Below, in pieces: positions 34,794-47,400 of a stretch of 64,000 nucleotides of DNA. The notes under the pieces are model-generated. The model was given only the letters and a program-made list of their open reading frames with translations. It was not told where the DNA came from and searched no databases. The translations under genes were made by a program, and so were the position numbers. Where the stretch lies: assembly GCA_007844125.1 (NCBI GenBank), contig CM017564.1, positions 10,017,520 through 10,081,519 on the forward strand, in the 5' to 3' direction. This DNA is from Sinonovacula constricta. Taxonomy: Eukaryota; Mollusca; Bivalvia; Cardiida; Solecurtidae. How positions within the stretch are numbered: position 1 is the stretch's first letter; each line of letters opens with the position of its first letter.

Positions 34794-35116
34794 ACTGGAC
34801 CTGGTAGCGCAGTTGGTAGAGCATTGGCTCCAGGTCTGGGAGACTACGGGTTTGATTCCGGGCCGTGACATACCAAAGTCATTAAAAATGGTAGTGGTAT
34901 AGCTCCCTTGCTAACGCTCAAGCAAATATAAGGGTAGTTCCATGACTGGTTGGCCCGGTGTCATGATAATGTGACTGGGTGTGGTACCATGCCAGGTGTT
35001 CATGGCATTCTGTACACAGTGAAGGCTGCACTATATCTGTTTCAAGTGGACACCGTCTCCAGATAACCAGATGTTGGTGGGATGATAAACCCAATAAACC
35101 AACAATAAACAAACAG
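34794..35116 (+). mobile_element. SINE-A, full copy with good A and B boxes
   Basis: The head reads TGGTAGCGCAGTTGGTAGAG (A-box) and GGTTTGATTCC (B-box). It continues through the body to CCCAATAAACCAAC. Intergenic. Confidence 0.9.
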
Positions 35117-35119
35117 ATA

Positions 35120-35640
35120 TTAATATCCAATATGGAGCTAAATTGTACAGTGACATTGTAAATATGAATATAACTCTCAAATATATACAACAAAGAATAA
35201 GTTTGGAATTAAATTTAATAGTTGTTGCTTTTTCATATTTTAAGACAAAAAAATAACATTGTGGACACATTTAATGATTAAATTGGAAGATTAGTTTGTA
35301 TGCCATACATCTTTGGTTTTGTTATAAAAAGTAAGTGTTTTTTATTGTTTATTAATAATTTTAAGGCAGTTTGTACATTTTTATTTTTGTTTTGTATTAA
35401 TTTATTTTATATTATGTTTTAATCAATATATATATATATATATATTTGCATTATCAATTTGTTACTTAATGTATTGTTCTGAAGCTTTTCCTTCGACAGT
35501 CATGTAAGCACTGGTGCTAGTTTAATTGTGTTTGTTAAGAAATTTTAATGATATATGAATCATTGTAGGATATCTTTTTTGTAATTTTGCTAAAATTTCC
35601 CATCTTTGTTGCATAATTTACAAGCTATTAATATCAACCA
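35120..35640. other. Intergenic AT-rich sequence
   Basis: Only the (TA)n run at 35425 stands out. Confidence 0.55.
35425..35448. repeat. (TA)n microsatellite
   Basis: Alternating TATATATA after AATCAA, in AT-rich intergenic sequence. Confidence 0.8.
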
Positions 35641-35644
35641 TACC

Positions 35645-35840
35645 TAGAGTCCCAGATAAGAAGGGGATTTTACTCCTGCTAAATCTTTTTCCCCCACCTA
35701 TTTCAAATAACCAGGTACTCATTATGATTGTCTCGATCAGACAATTGCAATGAATATCAGCATTTATGGGTTTGCTTGAGAATTATGGGATATATGGTAA
35801 CACGAAATCAGATTTACTTCTCTGGAGCTCTGAATATCCC
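35645..35840. repeat. Dispersed repeat F, copy 1
   Basis: AGTCCCAGATAAGAAGGGG, CAGACAATTGCAATGAATA, GAGAATTATGGGATATATGG. Inverted match at 50385-50535. Confidence 0.75.
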
Positions 35841-36012
35841 AACCAACAGATGGTTAAGGATAACGCATAAGCCACAGAGAAATTATTACAAAACAAGTAT
35901 TGCAAATATACACTACATACTTCTAAAATAAGGGAGTCATTTTTGGTAGTATTCTTTCTATTTTATGAATAAAGTATGTTTGGCTAATAACCATATAAAT
36001 AAGTATAAAGAT

Positions 36013-36272
36013 GAACTCTGCATAAATGATACATGCACTGTCGGATGGCACATCTTTAAGATTTAAACTCTGCACAAATGATACATGCACTGTAGGGTGG
36101 CACATCTTTAAGATTTGAACTCTGGACAAATGATACATGCACTGTCGGGTGGCACATCTTTAAGATTTGAACTCTGCACAAATGATACATGCACTGTCGG
36201 GTCGCACATCTTTAAGATTTAAACTCTGCACAAATGATACATGCACTATAGGGTGGCACATCTTTAAGATTA
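36013..36272. repeat. 52-bp tandem repeat, 5 copies
   Basis: The period is 52 bp, with the core CAAATGATACATGCACTG followed by GGCACATCTTTAAGATTT. There are few substitutions between copies. Confidence 0.93.
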
Positions 36273-36481
36273 TATATTTTTCTATTTACATACAGAAAAA
36301 CAGAGAACACCTTGCTAAAGGACCACCTCATTGAGAGGGGCACTCTGCTTAAAGGGACACTGGCTTTCAGAACCATTTGTTTTCTTTGTATTTATTATCT
36401 CCAAACCCAGAAAGATATCACTACCAGGGACATGTAATTCGGACCTAAAACCACTTTTACACATTATTCTAGCTCCAATTA

Positions 36482-36565
36482 GTTTGTTGTTATTATTATT
36501 ATTATTATCATCATTATAATTATTAAATTTGTATTATTGTTATTATTATTATTATTATTATTCAT
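36482..36565. repeat. (TTA)n microsatellite
   Basis: Two runs of TTATTATTATTATTA separated by a short spacer. Confidence 0.9.
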
Positions 36566-36569
36566 GTAA

Positions 36570-37890
36570 TAAAAATATTATGTTTATTAAAATATTTTAA
36601 AGATTACATTATTTTATTAGTTCTATAATACCATAATGATATCCTATTGACAGTGGCGTATGGCTTACTTTCTAAGAGGACAACCTTGCTAAAAGGGACA
36701 AATTCTAGAAGAACCACAGGTGGTCTTTTTATCGAGGTTTTACTATAATCGTTGATTTTTTTTTTCATGTGAATGCATTCCATTGTTATTATTGTTTTAG
36801 GGTTTTGTTTGCTCATTTTATTATTATAAGCACAATTTTTGAAAAAAAAATCGTTGAAAGTAGACACATTTCTTAGAAAACAGAAGGTAGGCATACATAT
36901 CTTCAGCAGATCATTATCAGTGTAATACATCATATGCTGATGATTGTGTATACACATTCCAAGGGGCATAACATGACAAAGAAAGCATGTTAGACTCTTT
37001 AGTATATTCTCACTTGGATGAGCCTGCACATGACTCAAAGGAAGATTATAAATTAAGGGTTCATTTCCTGACAGATCTTCAAATTGTTTTTTTCTCTTAA
37101 GAACGGTTTTTCCTTCTTAATAGCATCCTTTTAATGTTTCAGAAATCGTTCTCAGAGCAAATCACTCTTAAATCGGGTGCTTTTGATCGATTTGCTACCA
37201 ATTGCACTTACGACAGTTTGTTGAAATGCACTTAGGAGTGATTGTAAGACCGAAGTTTAAGAACGTTTTTCAATCGATCTTAAAATTTATGATGAAACGC
37301 ACCCTCAATTATTGACCCTTTTTTTTCCTCTCGAATGCATGATAGTAAAAACATTTTCCGTTGGCATTTGATGTAAGATAAAATATATATTTTACCTATT
37401 GAATGTTTTAGTTATTTTAGTTCTTGTTTTTGGTAACTATTGTCTTTGACGAGGGATTTTTTTAAAAAAATTTTTGAGAAGCCATTTATTGGTGTGGATT
37501 TTTAATTATAGCTTGTGAATATTTAGAGCAGTGGGTGTATTTTGTTGGTTTATTTCAGGTTTGTTATATTTTATTTTTATTCCAGATATAATCTAAATTA
37601 AACTATATTTATTCAGTTATGTTATTGATAGTGCCAGTTTATGCTTAGCATATATGCCATTTCAAATAAACGAGTCATTTTTTTACAATGTGTTTGTTGT
37701 TTCATTAATATTAATTTCCTCCTTTTTAAAAAGTGTCTATCTGCTTGCAATAGTATGTTAAATGCTCATAATAGTGTAATATTGGCAATTCTCTCTTTGC
37801 TTACGAAGGAACGTTAGGTGGAGTCTTCAAACCAGATTGGGTTACATCCCCTGTGGGAAGGGTTTATGTTATGAAATACATCGCAGCGAG
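36570..37890. other. Intergenic around the 37050 foldback
   Basis: 36640-36750 (AGGACAACCTTGCTAAAAGG, GGTGGTCTTTTTATCGAGG) resembles 36300-36360 and 42165-42235. These are likely remnants of one DNA transposon. Confidence 0.5.
37050..37315. mobile_element. Foldback/MITE with AATTRAGGGT ends
   Basis: Left ATTAAGGGTTCATTTC, right GAAACGCACCCTCAATT. The arms keep similarity inward (CTCTTAAGAACG against AGTTTAAGAACG). Confidence 0.65.
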
Positions 37891-37892
37891 CA

Positions 37893-38266
37893 ATTACAAT
37901 AACTGTTGCGACATCCAGTTAATTTGGTGGAGAAAGTCCCCAGACGAATGTTGGTAGAATCAGTAGCACCGCAAGTTAGCTGCTGTCATTATGTTAATTT
38001 TATGTTCTACAACTCTGGTTTAAGATAGAATAGTAAGTTAGAAACAAACATTAAGTGACGTCATTGTGACGTCATGATGTCATGGATTTCCTTAGTAACG
38101 TCCTGAGTTTCTTATCTGTATGAAAGCATATTGTGAAGTAATAATAAAGTGTAAATTATCCAGTGGAAGATCTTCGTACATTCAGTCCTTGCTCCAAACG
38201 GGACTCAAACACAAGTGGTAAGAGGCTAAGCAGTCAGTCGGTGACTGTACCACTATGACCACTTTG
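37893..38266 (-). mobile_element. SINE-B copy split by an insertion
   Basis: 3' part at 37905-37985 (GACATCCAGTTAATTTGGTG), head part at 38160-38266 (GGACTCAAACACAAGTGG). The 175 bp between them hold tandem CRE-like sites and could be an insertion. Confidence 0.75.
38056..38074. promoter_or_regulatory. Two CRE palindromes in tandem
   Basis: TGACGTCA at 38056-38063 and 38067-38074, followed by TGATGTCATGG. No gene is adjacent; they lie within the sequence splitting a SINE-B. Confidence 0.4.
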
Positions 38267-38540
38267 GGATGGGATGGTATGGGATTTGCTGGCATTTTTG
38301 CCGATACTGTAAAGTGACATTTCTATCATTATAGCACAGGGGCACTTATGAGGTGCCCAGGGCCTGATACCCACCGGTCCATTATACTGACACTGAGACG
38401 AGTTACGCGTAATGCTGTTCCCTTAGCCCCGAGCGTTAGGAGGGAAGCCTCTACTACCAACTTTATAGTCTTTGGGGTTTGAACCCACGACCTCCCGATC
38501 CGCAAGCTGACGCTCTACCACCTGAGATATTGCGGCCGGT
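38267..38540 (-). mobile_element. SINE-C, full copy
   Basis: GGGATTTGCTGGCATTTTTG to GCTCTACCACCTGAGATATTG. It abuts the SINE-B head to its left. Confidence 0.88.
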
Positions 38541-38639
38541 CATGGCCACTTTGTAGGAAGGTATTTGTCATATAGATACTGTAAAGATAACAGATGGGTG
38601 AAGGATTTCAATAATGAATGGCAAGAGTTTTACTAGAAG

Positions 38640-39492
38640 CCCTCCTCCAGTAGGCCATAGGATAACACTAAAATTGTTGCTCAACTACTCAACTCTGATA
38701 GAGGATTTACATGCTCTGAAATTGCTTATGAAATGGGATTAGTAAGAAATCTATTATGTAATTCTGATACAGAATTTAGGCATGAGAAAGATAACTGCGC
38801 AGTAGGTGCTGCACGCACTCTCATAAACTGAAAAAGGCAAACTTCAAATTTGCACTGAATTATTGAATAAAAAGAATTCAAAGGAGGGTGAAATGATACT
38901 GAATGACTGGTTGCTATCGACAAAACATGGACCCGGTCATTTGAGCCGGAACTGAAACACCAAAGCTCTGAATGGCATACTCCAAACTCGCCAAGACCTG
39001 TGAAATATCGCCACTGTATGAACTGTCCAAAGGTGTTAATGATTTTTGCTTATGATATTAACGGTGATTTGACAACAAACAGAGTTCAACATGGAAGTAC
39101 AGATAATAAAGAGTACTATGAGTTGTATTTGAATAAATTCTTTGACCAGCGATACACAGCAAACGACCAGAACTTCTGCAGATGACACCATTAATTTTGC
39201 TTGATAACGCCACTCTGCACAAGTCTGGCATTGTTATGGACCTGTTACGAGCATTACCTCTGGGAAGTTCTTAAACACCCACCATATTTGCCAGACTTAA
39301 GTCCCCCATCTACGATCTGTTTCCAAATCTTAAAGAACTACTACAAGGAGTCTGATATGATGATTTGAATTACTATATGTCACCATCAATGCGGTCGTAA
39401 GGGACATCAACAGGGTTGCCTAGCAACCTGAGTTCAGAAGCTGCCAAAAAGATGGGAGTTGACCATAGCATCCACAGGAGATTTTTTTGAGG
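38640..39492 (+). pseudogene. Mariner-family transposase pseudogene
   Basis: Conserved blocks appear in the family order but in shifting frames. There is an HTH region (NSDRGFTCSEIAYEMG near 38685), a decayed DETW block (about 38925), SSEWHTPNSPRPVKYR (about 38970), then KVLMIFAYDINGDL (39033) and LLDNATLHKS (39199). WEVLKHPPYLPDLSP follows around 39270-39305. Several stops and frameshifts are present. The blocks around the catalytic aspartates are partly kept, but no intact ORF remains. TIRs were not located. Confidence 0.85.
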
Positions 39493-39589
39493 GACTAAGA
39501 AGTGATTTTGTGTGTACCAGTAATGTAATTTTTACGTAATTAAGCAAACCTCATTCATTTCCGGATGACCCTCGTAACTACATATCTTT

Positions 39590-39670
39590 ATTTTGCTTCT
39601 TTCAGCATAAAATAACATTGAAACTTCATAAATAAGCTTATTTTGTTTGTATGACAATTGTGACTTGGGC
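39590..39670. mobile_element. MITE-2 fragment
   Basis: Shares TTCAGCATAAAATAACATTG to TGTGACTTGGGCTTAA. It abuts the MITE-1 end at 39671, sharing TTAA. Confidence 0.6.
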
Positions 39671-40010
39671 TTAAAGATGGTATTTGACAGTTTACCTATA
39701 TCAAATACATTTACATGTTGCAATATCTTACCACTGCTTTGAGGAATATGGTGCATAATTTATGCATAAACTCATACTTTACTCAAAGTAAAGATTTTGA
39801 ACACCACCTATATGCGGGGTACGGACAATTCTCAGTCCAGACATTTCTCAGTGAAATTTGCAGGGTCGGACAATTCTCAGTTAGTAGACAGTTTAAATCA
39901 CGAAAATATCACTCTTAATGTTCATTCTTTCCAAATCTATAAATAAAACAATATCGGTTTCTGCTAAAAACAGATATAGATGTCAGAGCGAACTACCCTT
40001 TGTGAATAAG
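39671..40010. mobile_element. MITE-1, one-ended copy
   Basis: Left end TTAAAGATGGTATTTGACAG and shared interior (ATATCAAATACATTTACATG). The right TIR was not found; the 44-bp array starts where it should be. Confidence 0.6.
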
Positions 40011-40015
40011 GTCCT

Positions 40016-40274
40016 TAATTACCTCACATTTTTGTATGATGTCATTACTTATGTTACGGGCCCTAATTACCTCACATTTATGATGTCATTACTTATGTTA
40101 CGGGCCCTAATTACCTCACATTTATGATGTCATTACTTATGTTACGGGCCCTAATTACCTCACATTTATGATGTCATTACTTATGTTACGGGCCCTAATT
40201 ACCTCACATTTATGATGTCATTACTTATGTTACGGGCCCTAATTACCTCACATTTATGATGTCATTACTTATGT
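40016..40274. repeat. 44-bp tandem repeat, 6 copies
   Basis: The unit runs from TAATTACCTCACATTTATG to ATGTTACGGGCCC. The first unit has a 4-bp insertion; the others are essentially identical, which suggests recent expansion. Confidence 0.95.
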
Positions 40275-40329
40275 CTAATTTTACTTCATCCCTCAAAATG
40301 TTTTTTTACAAATAGATATGTTTACTTTT

Positions 40330-40560
40330 CAATGTATTTAAGAAATCTCTCAGGAAGTGGAAGATTGGAGCTCTGTAAACTGGCTTAAGCACATACTAGT
40401 TTGCTCATTTGTCAACTGATCGTTCCAAGGCGATAACAGTTGGGTATATGTAGTCTAGTCTTTTTCTTTGTTATTTTTAATTTGATTGGCATGTGAATGC
40501 CTTTGTTTTAAGCCTTTTCATAAGACCTGTCATATTTTCATATTTATTCATCATTTATTT
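40330..40560. repeat. Dispersed repeat G, copy 1
   Basis: GGAGCTCTGTAAACTGG, CTGATCGTTCCAAGGCG, TTGGCATGTGAATGCC. Direct match at 56130-56370. Confidence 0.75.
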
Positions 40561-40863
40561 ATTCACTAAAAAATGGGCAATACTCGTAGCACTAGAAAGA
40601 TTAAAGTGCCAAATTCTTACAATTAAACAAAAAATGAATGACCTAATCAAATTAGTTATTTGCTTTTGGAATATAATAAAGACATAAAAGTTCAGAATGC
40701 TAATGTTTATTTGGTAAATGAGTAAATCTTAACAATGAAGACAGTACAATTTTATATGAATTAAAAAAGACGAAACAGTTCACACACACAAAAAAAAGGT
40801 ATCTTTAACAGGTAGATGGCAAGTTGCCAAGGTATTTTCGCTTGAGGCATATGCATATTGTTT

Positions 40864-40869
40864 TTTATT
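40864..40869 (-). terminator. Candidate poly(A) signal of NMD3
   Basis: AATAAA on the minus strand, about 560 nt after the NMD3 stop codon. It is the first clear hexamer noticed downstream of the gene; another lies near 40706. Confidence 0.35.
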
Positions 40870-41425
40870 TGTCAGACACTCTGTTGTGATGTCCATGAAA
40901 GCCTCTGAAACAGCATAGGGAGGTAAAGATGATATAATATTTTGGCTAGGCACATGCTGTACGGTTTAATTTTGCCAAAATAGTTATTTTTGCTGAGGTG
41001 AGAAGGTGTCATTAAAGATGTCACTTTGCTGGGCCTGTCCAAACAATACGAGGATGACAGATATTGCTGGAAATCCAGAATATCGTACTCTGCCTGAGCT
41101 AGATGAAAATTACAAAAAAAGGAGTAAGTGAGTAAATTCAGAGATGTTAGGGAATTAAATCTGCTAAGTGTCTGTAAATAGTGAGTATAGAGCAAAATGA
41201 AATTACTTATTGATTTTGTAGCATCTCGTAGAAAGGTGGCATGGTAATGTGTTGTTACATTCATGCTACACCAAACCCAACCAGCCCAACCACTATGTGC
41301 CAAATTAAAAATGTACTGGTTTATCAACCTTGCCTTGGCAAAAGTGTTTATCAATATGCAGTTTCTGCATATATTTTCCCCAACAACTCTCTTATCAGTA
41401 CACAATATTCTTGTCACAAATTGTA

Positions 41426-44400
41426 CTAGTCCATCATTTCTGCACCGTCATCCCCTGTGGCGTCGCCACTGATGTGGAGGTCATCTAACATTTCCTGAAG
41501 ACTGATCTGTGGTGCCCCCTCGTCATCTGTGTCATCAGTATCCACAGCGATACAAGCCTTGTCTGAAAATAAAGCAGAGATAAGTCTTTGTAAGCTGATC
41601 TTGTTTTGCTTATAGAAATCCATCACACTTACAATGACCATTATAGCAACGCCCATCTATTATATTTTGGGGGATGGGATGGGATTTGCCAGCATTTTTG
41701 CCGATACTGTGCAGCGACATTTCTATCATTATAGCATAGGGGAACTTATGAGGTGCCCAGGGACTGAACCCGGCCAGTCCATTTTACTGACACCGACGAG
41801 ACAGGCGTATTTCTGTCCCCTTAGCCCCAAGCATTAGGAGGGAAGCCACTACTACCAACTTTAAAGTCTTTGGTTTGACTCGGCCGGGAGGAGCCAATCG
41901 TGCTACCAGGTCTGATGGCCTGGTATATGCATGGGGCCTGAATACTTGTACGCTTTACAGATAGGCAGATAATTATTGAGGCTTGTTATTTTGTCTATGG
42001 GATTTATGTGAAGTTAAAGCCCATCAGAGAATAAGTCGGTACCAACCTTTGTAGATGTTCACATTCTTTCTGATAGATGGGTCTTCCTCCAGATCATCAA
42101 GGAAGTCAGTGTACTCTCTAAAACAGACAAGTATCCATTTCACTCATATACAGTATAACCTTACTAATAGGACCAAATATGGTTCTTCTAAAAGTTGTCC
42201 TATGTAGCAAGGTGGTCTTCTTAGTGAGAAAGACATATAGCAACAATAGGTTATTTTTGATAATATTATAAAGATAATGGAATTAAAAGTTTAATTAATA
42301 TTATTATTTAAAAAAATAAGACCACAAGGTAGCGTCCCTATAAATCAGGGATTGAACAAGGTATGAACCTTGCAGGTTGAGAGGTTAAGCAGTGAAAGGA
42401 ATTACAAATCGGCAACTGTACCACCACACCACAGGTCCCCCCCCACCCCATTAATTGTCTTAATTTTTCATGGATGAAAAGAACAACAATAAACAACAAA
42501 ATAACCACATACATCATGGCAGCATCTGTATCCAGCTTGTTCAGTTCGTCGTTCAGATGCTGAAGCTTCCACTTCCTGCGGCGATGGCGCTTACGTTTGT
42601 CACCATACACCTTCTTCACAATCACCTGATAAAAAAAGAAAAAAAACAAAACTTCACAACCACCTCATAATTAAGAAAAAAATCTTCACCATCACCTGAT
42701 AACATAAAAGAACTAAAACTGTAAGCCAAATGTTAATGAATACCCCCACCCCACAACTCTGGCTCCATGGTCGTAAATCTCTCTTGTATCAATATTTTCA
42801 ATATATTAAAAAGGGACTACAACAGCTGCAATTTTCATCTGATTGTAACAAAAATTGCAGGTGGTCAGGTGCCCTTGGTACATATATTCGAGAAGTTACA
42901 GCAAAATTGGTGCAAAACCTTTGTGGACATACTTTTCAATCTATTATTGCTTTAATTATTGCATTCATGGTCCAAGTGCTTTCTTATTATACAAAAAGTA
43001 ATTTTTTATTACACATGAAAAAAAGAGTCACTATTGCACAGTAAAGTTTTTTTATATTAACAAAAAAGCCAATAAAGAACAATGAGGAATTGAAAATTTA
43101 TGTTTCCATAAGATGTTTTCTGGCAGTCAGCTCGAGAAAAATCTTACATGACAAATGTTACTAGAAGTCCATGATGTCTCCCTACAGCAAAGATCAATAA
43201 AAAATCAACCAGTTAAATGAAAGAGGTGCACTTCGTAAAATATAAATATTATTCGCTGAAGAAAGCATTTCAATCAAAGCCCATTTATATTGAAAAAAGA
43301 TAAACAGCTAGTAAACTTACCACATCTGGTAGTTTTTCTGCCTTCACCCTCTCTAAGTTCTCATTATTCACGTTTGAATTTCGGACATCAAAGCTGAAAA
43401 TAAAATAAAAACAAAAATGCTTCATAGCAAAGGTTAAGATTGTTCATGTTAGCTATTGATATAAATAGCACCAACACCAGGGCATTGAGCAGCAATAAAA
43501 TAGTTTACATTTGCCTTAATAAAATTACTGTTATTGTTTGTTTGTTTATTGGGTTTATCGTCCCACCAACAGTATTTCAGTTATCTGGAGACGGTGTACA
43601 CTTGAAGCAGATATAGTGCTGCCTTCACTGTGTATAGCATGCCGTGAACACCTGGCATGATACCACACCCAGTCACATTATCCTGACACCGGGCCAACCA
43701 GTTATATTTGCTTGAGCGTTAGCAAGGGAGCTATACCACTACCATTTTTTACGACTTTGGTATATCGCGGTCCGGGATCGAACCCGGGGCCTCCCGTACC
43801 TGGAGCCGACGCTCTACCGATTGCGCTACCAGGTCCGGTGCTACTGTTATTGAGGTTTGTTAATCTTAGTTTGTTTTTTGCTCTCTTTTTTGTTGTTGTT
43901 TGTTTCTTTGGATGGGGGTTCAAGTTCCACAATATTATTTTGACATCTGGAGAAAGTGTTGAAGATTGATATGTGTTTGATAAAAACTAAAAGCATTCAA
44001 CACTTTCATGTTCATTTTCACTGTTATTTAAAACAACAAGTACCAATATGAAACATCTACCTACCTACTCGAAGTGAATAATATGCATGACATAAATAGC
44101 AGACACATGGAATAACAAAACACAAGCAAAGCACCTACCCAAGCACGGTATCGCCAACCGACAAGAGATGACCGATGTGGGTCCGACAGAAGAACTGTTG
44201 GTCATTAAGGCCCAGGTCAGACATTCTGGCCACCCAAACCTCGGCCAATACATGCTGTAGAAAGATAAAATCATCATCTTCATCATCAATCACCATTATC
44301 AATCGTCACAATCTCCAACATTATTATAAACATCATTATCATCACCATCATCCACATCATTAATGTCTTCATAACCATGGGATCATCCATCATCAGCATC

Positions 44401-47400
44401 ATAATCATTATTAAAATGCGCAGGATTATCTCTGTATAAACAGTGTCATTTCTATCACCATCATCATCATCACCAATCATCATCAAAAATACCAATTCAT
44501 CATCATCATCACCAAACCACAATAGGACAAAAAACACAAGTTATGAAACTAACCTTATTAACCAAAAGTAATGAAGAAAGTTTCATAATTTTAATTTCAT
44601 TACATTTGTTGTTGTTCGTTACATCGCATTGACATAATATCATATTGGCGATGTCCGGCTAATTTTTCTGTGAAGAAAGACCCCATAATCTTAACTTATG
44701 TCTGGTTAGAATCACTGGCACACAGCAGGATAGCTGGAAATCCTCCTCACATTAAAGTTCTCGCCTCAACTATAACTTAATCCATATGGTGAGGGGCTGA
44801 GGAGTTACACGTTGGCGAGCCTAACTGCTCGACCATTGGCGCCTCCTTTATAATTATTAGTGTGCCAATCCCTATCATCATCCTATGATTAAGATGCCTC
44901 ATGGAATTACCTTATTAGAAATCTGGCCAAGGACCGTGGGTTTGTCTTTGTCCAAGACCATGTCTACTTGGCCATTGGCGCCTCCTTTATAATTATTAGT
45001 GTGCCAATCCCTATCATCATCCTATGATTTAGATGCCTCACCTTATTAGAAATCTGGCCAAGGACTGTGGGTTTGTCTTTGTCCAAGACAATGTCTACTT
45101 GCATCACCATGTATTCGGTGAGCTGCTTTGGCGAGCACAGCGTCACAAATGGGTGACGCCAGAACACTGGACCAGTCACATCAGCAACTACAACCGAAAT
45201 ATATATAAAATTTGGGGACTATTTATAATGCTTGACCTGGTTTGGTAAACAATGAGATCTTTTATAACACTATATGCCACAGGCAACCCACAAATAAAAT
45301 TGAATTAAGTGAAAAAATACAAATTACTAAATTAAAATTATTGTTAGCTTGCTTGCTGGGTTTATCGACCCTCCAACTGAATTTCAGTTATTTGAACTTA
45401 GTTTCCACTTGAACAGATATAGGGCTGCCTTCACTGTGTATAGAATGCCATGAACCCCTGCCATGATACCACACCCCGTTACATTATCATGACACAGAGC
45501 CAACCAGTAATAGAGCTACCCTTCTACTTGCTTCAGCGTTAGAAAGGGAGCTGTACAACCAGCGTTTTGAACAACTTTGGTGTGTCACAGCCTGGGTTCA
45601 AGGCAATATGCTTGACAATATGTTTGAAGTCTAGACTAACCTTGGAGTGTGTTTGGGTCGATGATGTGGATTGATTGCGTGACCTTATACACAACACATA
45701 TAGGGTTGATGTTGCCAAGCGACGAGGCTAGCTTGGCTGGGAGGCATACTACATTGTCCTGGAATGTAATAGATTAATATTAATAATTCACATACAAATG
45801 TTGGGTTAGAAAATAAATAAATTACGATGACTGAAAGTTTTGTTTTAATATACATCACAGCAACACAATTATGAACATTATAGAGCTGCCCAGCCATTAT
45901 TAGTGGAGAGGGACCACGAGATAAATGTCTTACATACAACCACTGGTAAACTATTGGTCAGTGTAACACACAGTGTAAGGGATTAAGGAGAAGTAAAAGG
46001 ATTTACAAACTCAAGACCCTTCCCACCCTGTAAAGGTCCCTCACTTAGACTTGGTGCAGGAAACAAGATATTTGTTTGTCGGGTTAATCGTTCCTACCGA
46101 CAGTATTTCAGTTATCTGGAGATAGTGTCCACTTGAAGCAGATATAATGCTGCCTTCACTGTGTATAGCATGCCGTGAACACCTGGCATGATACCACACC
46201 CAGTCACATTATCCTGATACTGGGCCAACCAGTCAAGGACCTACCATTATATTTGCTTCAGCATTAGCAAGGGAGCTATACCACTTCTATTTTTAATGAC
46301 TTTGGTATGTTGCGGCCTGGGATCGAGCCCAGGATCGAACCCAGGGCCTCCCATACCTGGAGCCGATGCTCTACTGATTCCAGGTCTGGTCGAAACAAGA
46401 TATATGTTTTAAATGCATAGTATGCATAATTGGGCTATAATTCTTTGAGTAGTTCCCCAGATAAATATCTGGGTAGAAGAACAGATGCACAATATGTCAG
46501 AAAGAAAGGGTTGAGATAAAAAAGAGAGATAATATTGATGGAAATGAAAGAAAAAAAATGAGAGTAAAGGCAACAAAAATCAGGACAATGATAGAGAAAA
46601 TGAAGATAAGATAGCAGAGAAAATGTGAATGAGAATGCTAGAAAGAAAACAAAGAGGGTCAAGACCAAGAACATGATGAAGGAAATAATAGAGAAAATGA
46701 AGAAGTAAAAATAGAGACAACAAGAAGCGGGTAAAGAAGTAATTGGAACAAGAAATTTAAGACTTATATGAAGGATGGAAAGCAAAGCAATAGGAAAACA
46801 AATAATAAATGAGTAGGAATGATAGATAGAAAACCCAAAAAAATATACAGGAAAATACTTCCTGTGGTTCTGAAAAAAAATGGAACTTGGGGACTTTACC
46901 TTACATATTGGCACAATCTGGACTGAGAATGTGAACTTGTAGTTAAATGTATTGTTGTGGATGTCATGGGAGATAAGTTCCTGGGCCGTCTGACATCTGA
47001 AACAGTTTCCATTTCAAACCATGTACACTGTAGCTGAGTGGTTATATATTATATATAAACAAGACTTTGTTGTTTTTTATCCAAACCATATTCCCTTTGT
47101 TCATTTATTAGAGGACATTACTCTTTCTATTCAAAGTGCAATTTGCTCACCTAACATACGACATTTAGTACAAGAAGTGCAGATTTTCAAGGTGGGTGCT
47201 ACTTCATAAAATAGAAACTATTTCTTTATTTCTACTGTTAACCCTTTATGTCTGATCATAGTCATTAGATTTGTCTTTTTAAGCAATATACAGACAGATT
47301 TAACGAGGGTAAATCTTATAACAATCGTATGAATTACTGTTCAAATGTTCACTCATTTTTTTATATTTCAAATGTTTACAGAATAAGTTTAATGTTGAAT

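Larger units (their letters stand above)
40275..41425 (-). other. 3' UTR and downstream flank of NMD3, with a 181-codon ORF
   Basis: A minus-strand ORF runs 41417-40872, starting 9 bases after the NMD3 stop in another frame. It has no domain I recognise and is rich in Leu, Ser, Tyr, Asn and Cys. See findings. Confidence 0.5.

Noticed and set aside
36640..36750. Pogo/Tigger-like end (GAGGTTTTACTATAATCG) shared with 3140 and 42165
   Set aside because: Similarity is suggestive but the two ends of one element could not be paired in this window.
36013..40274. Evenly spaced repeats (52 bp and 44 bp) that could suggest CRISPR
   Set aside because: Units are contiguous with no variable spacers, and the context is eukaryotic.
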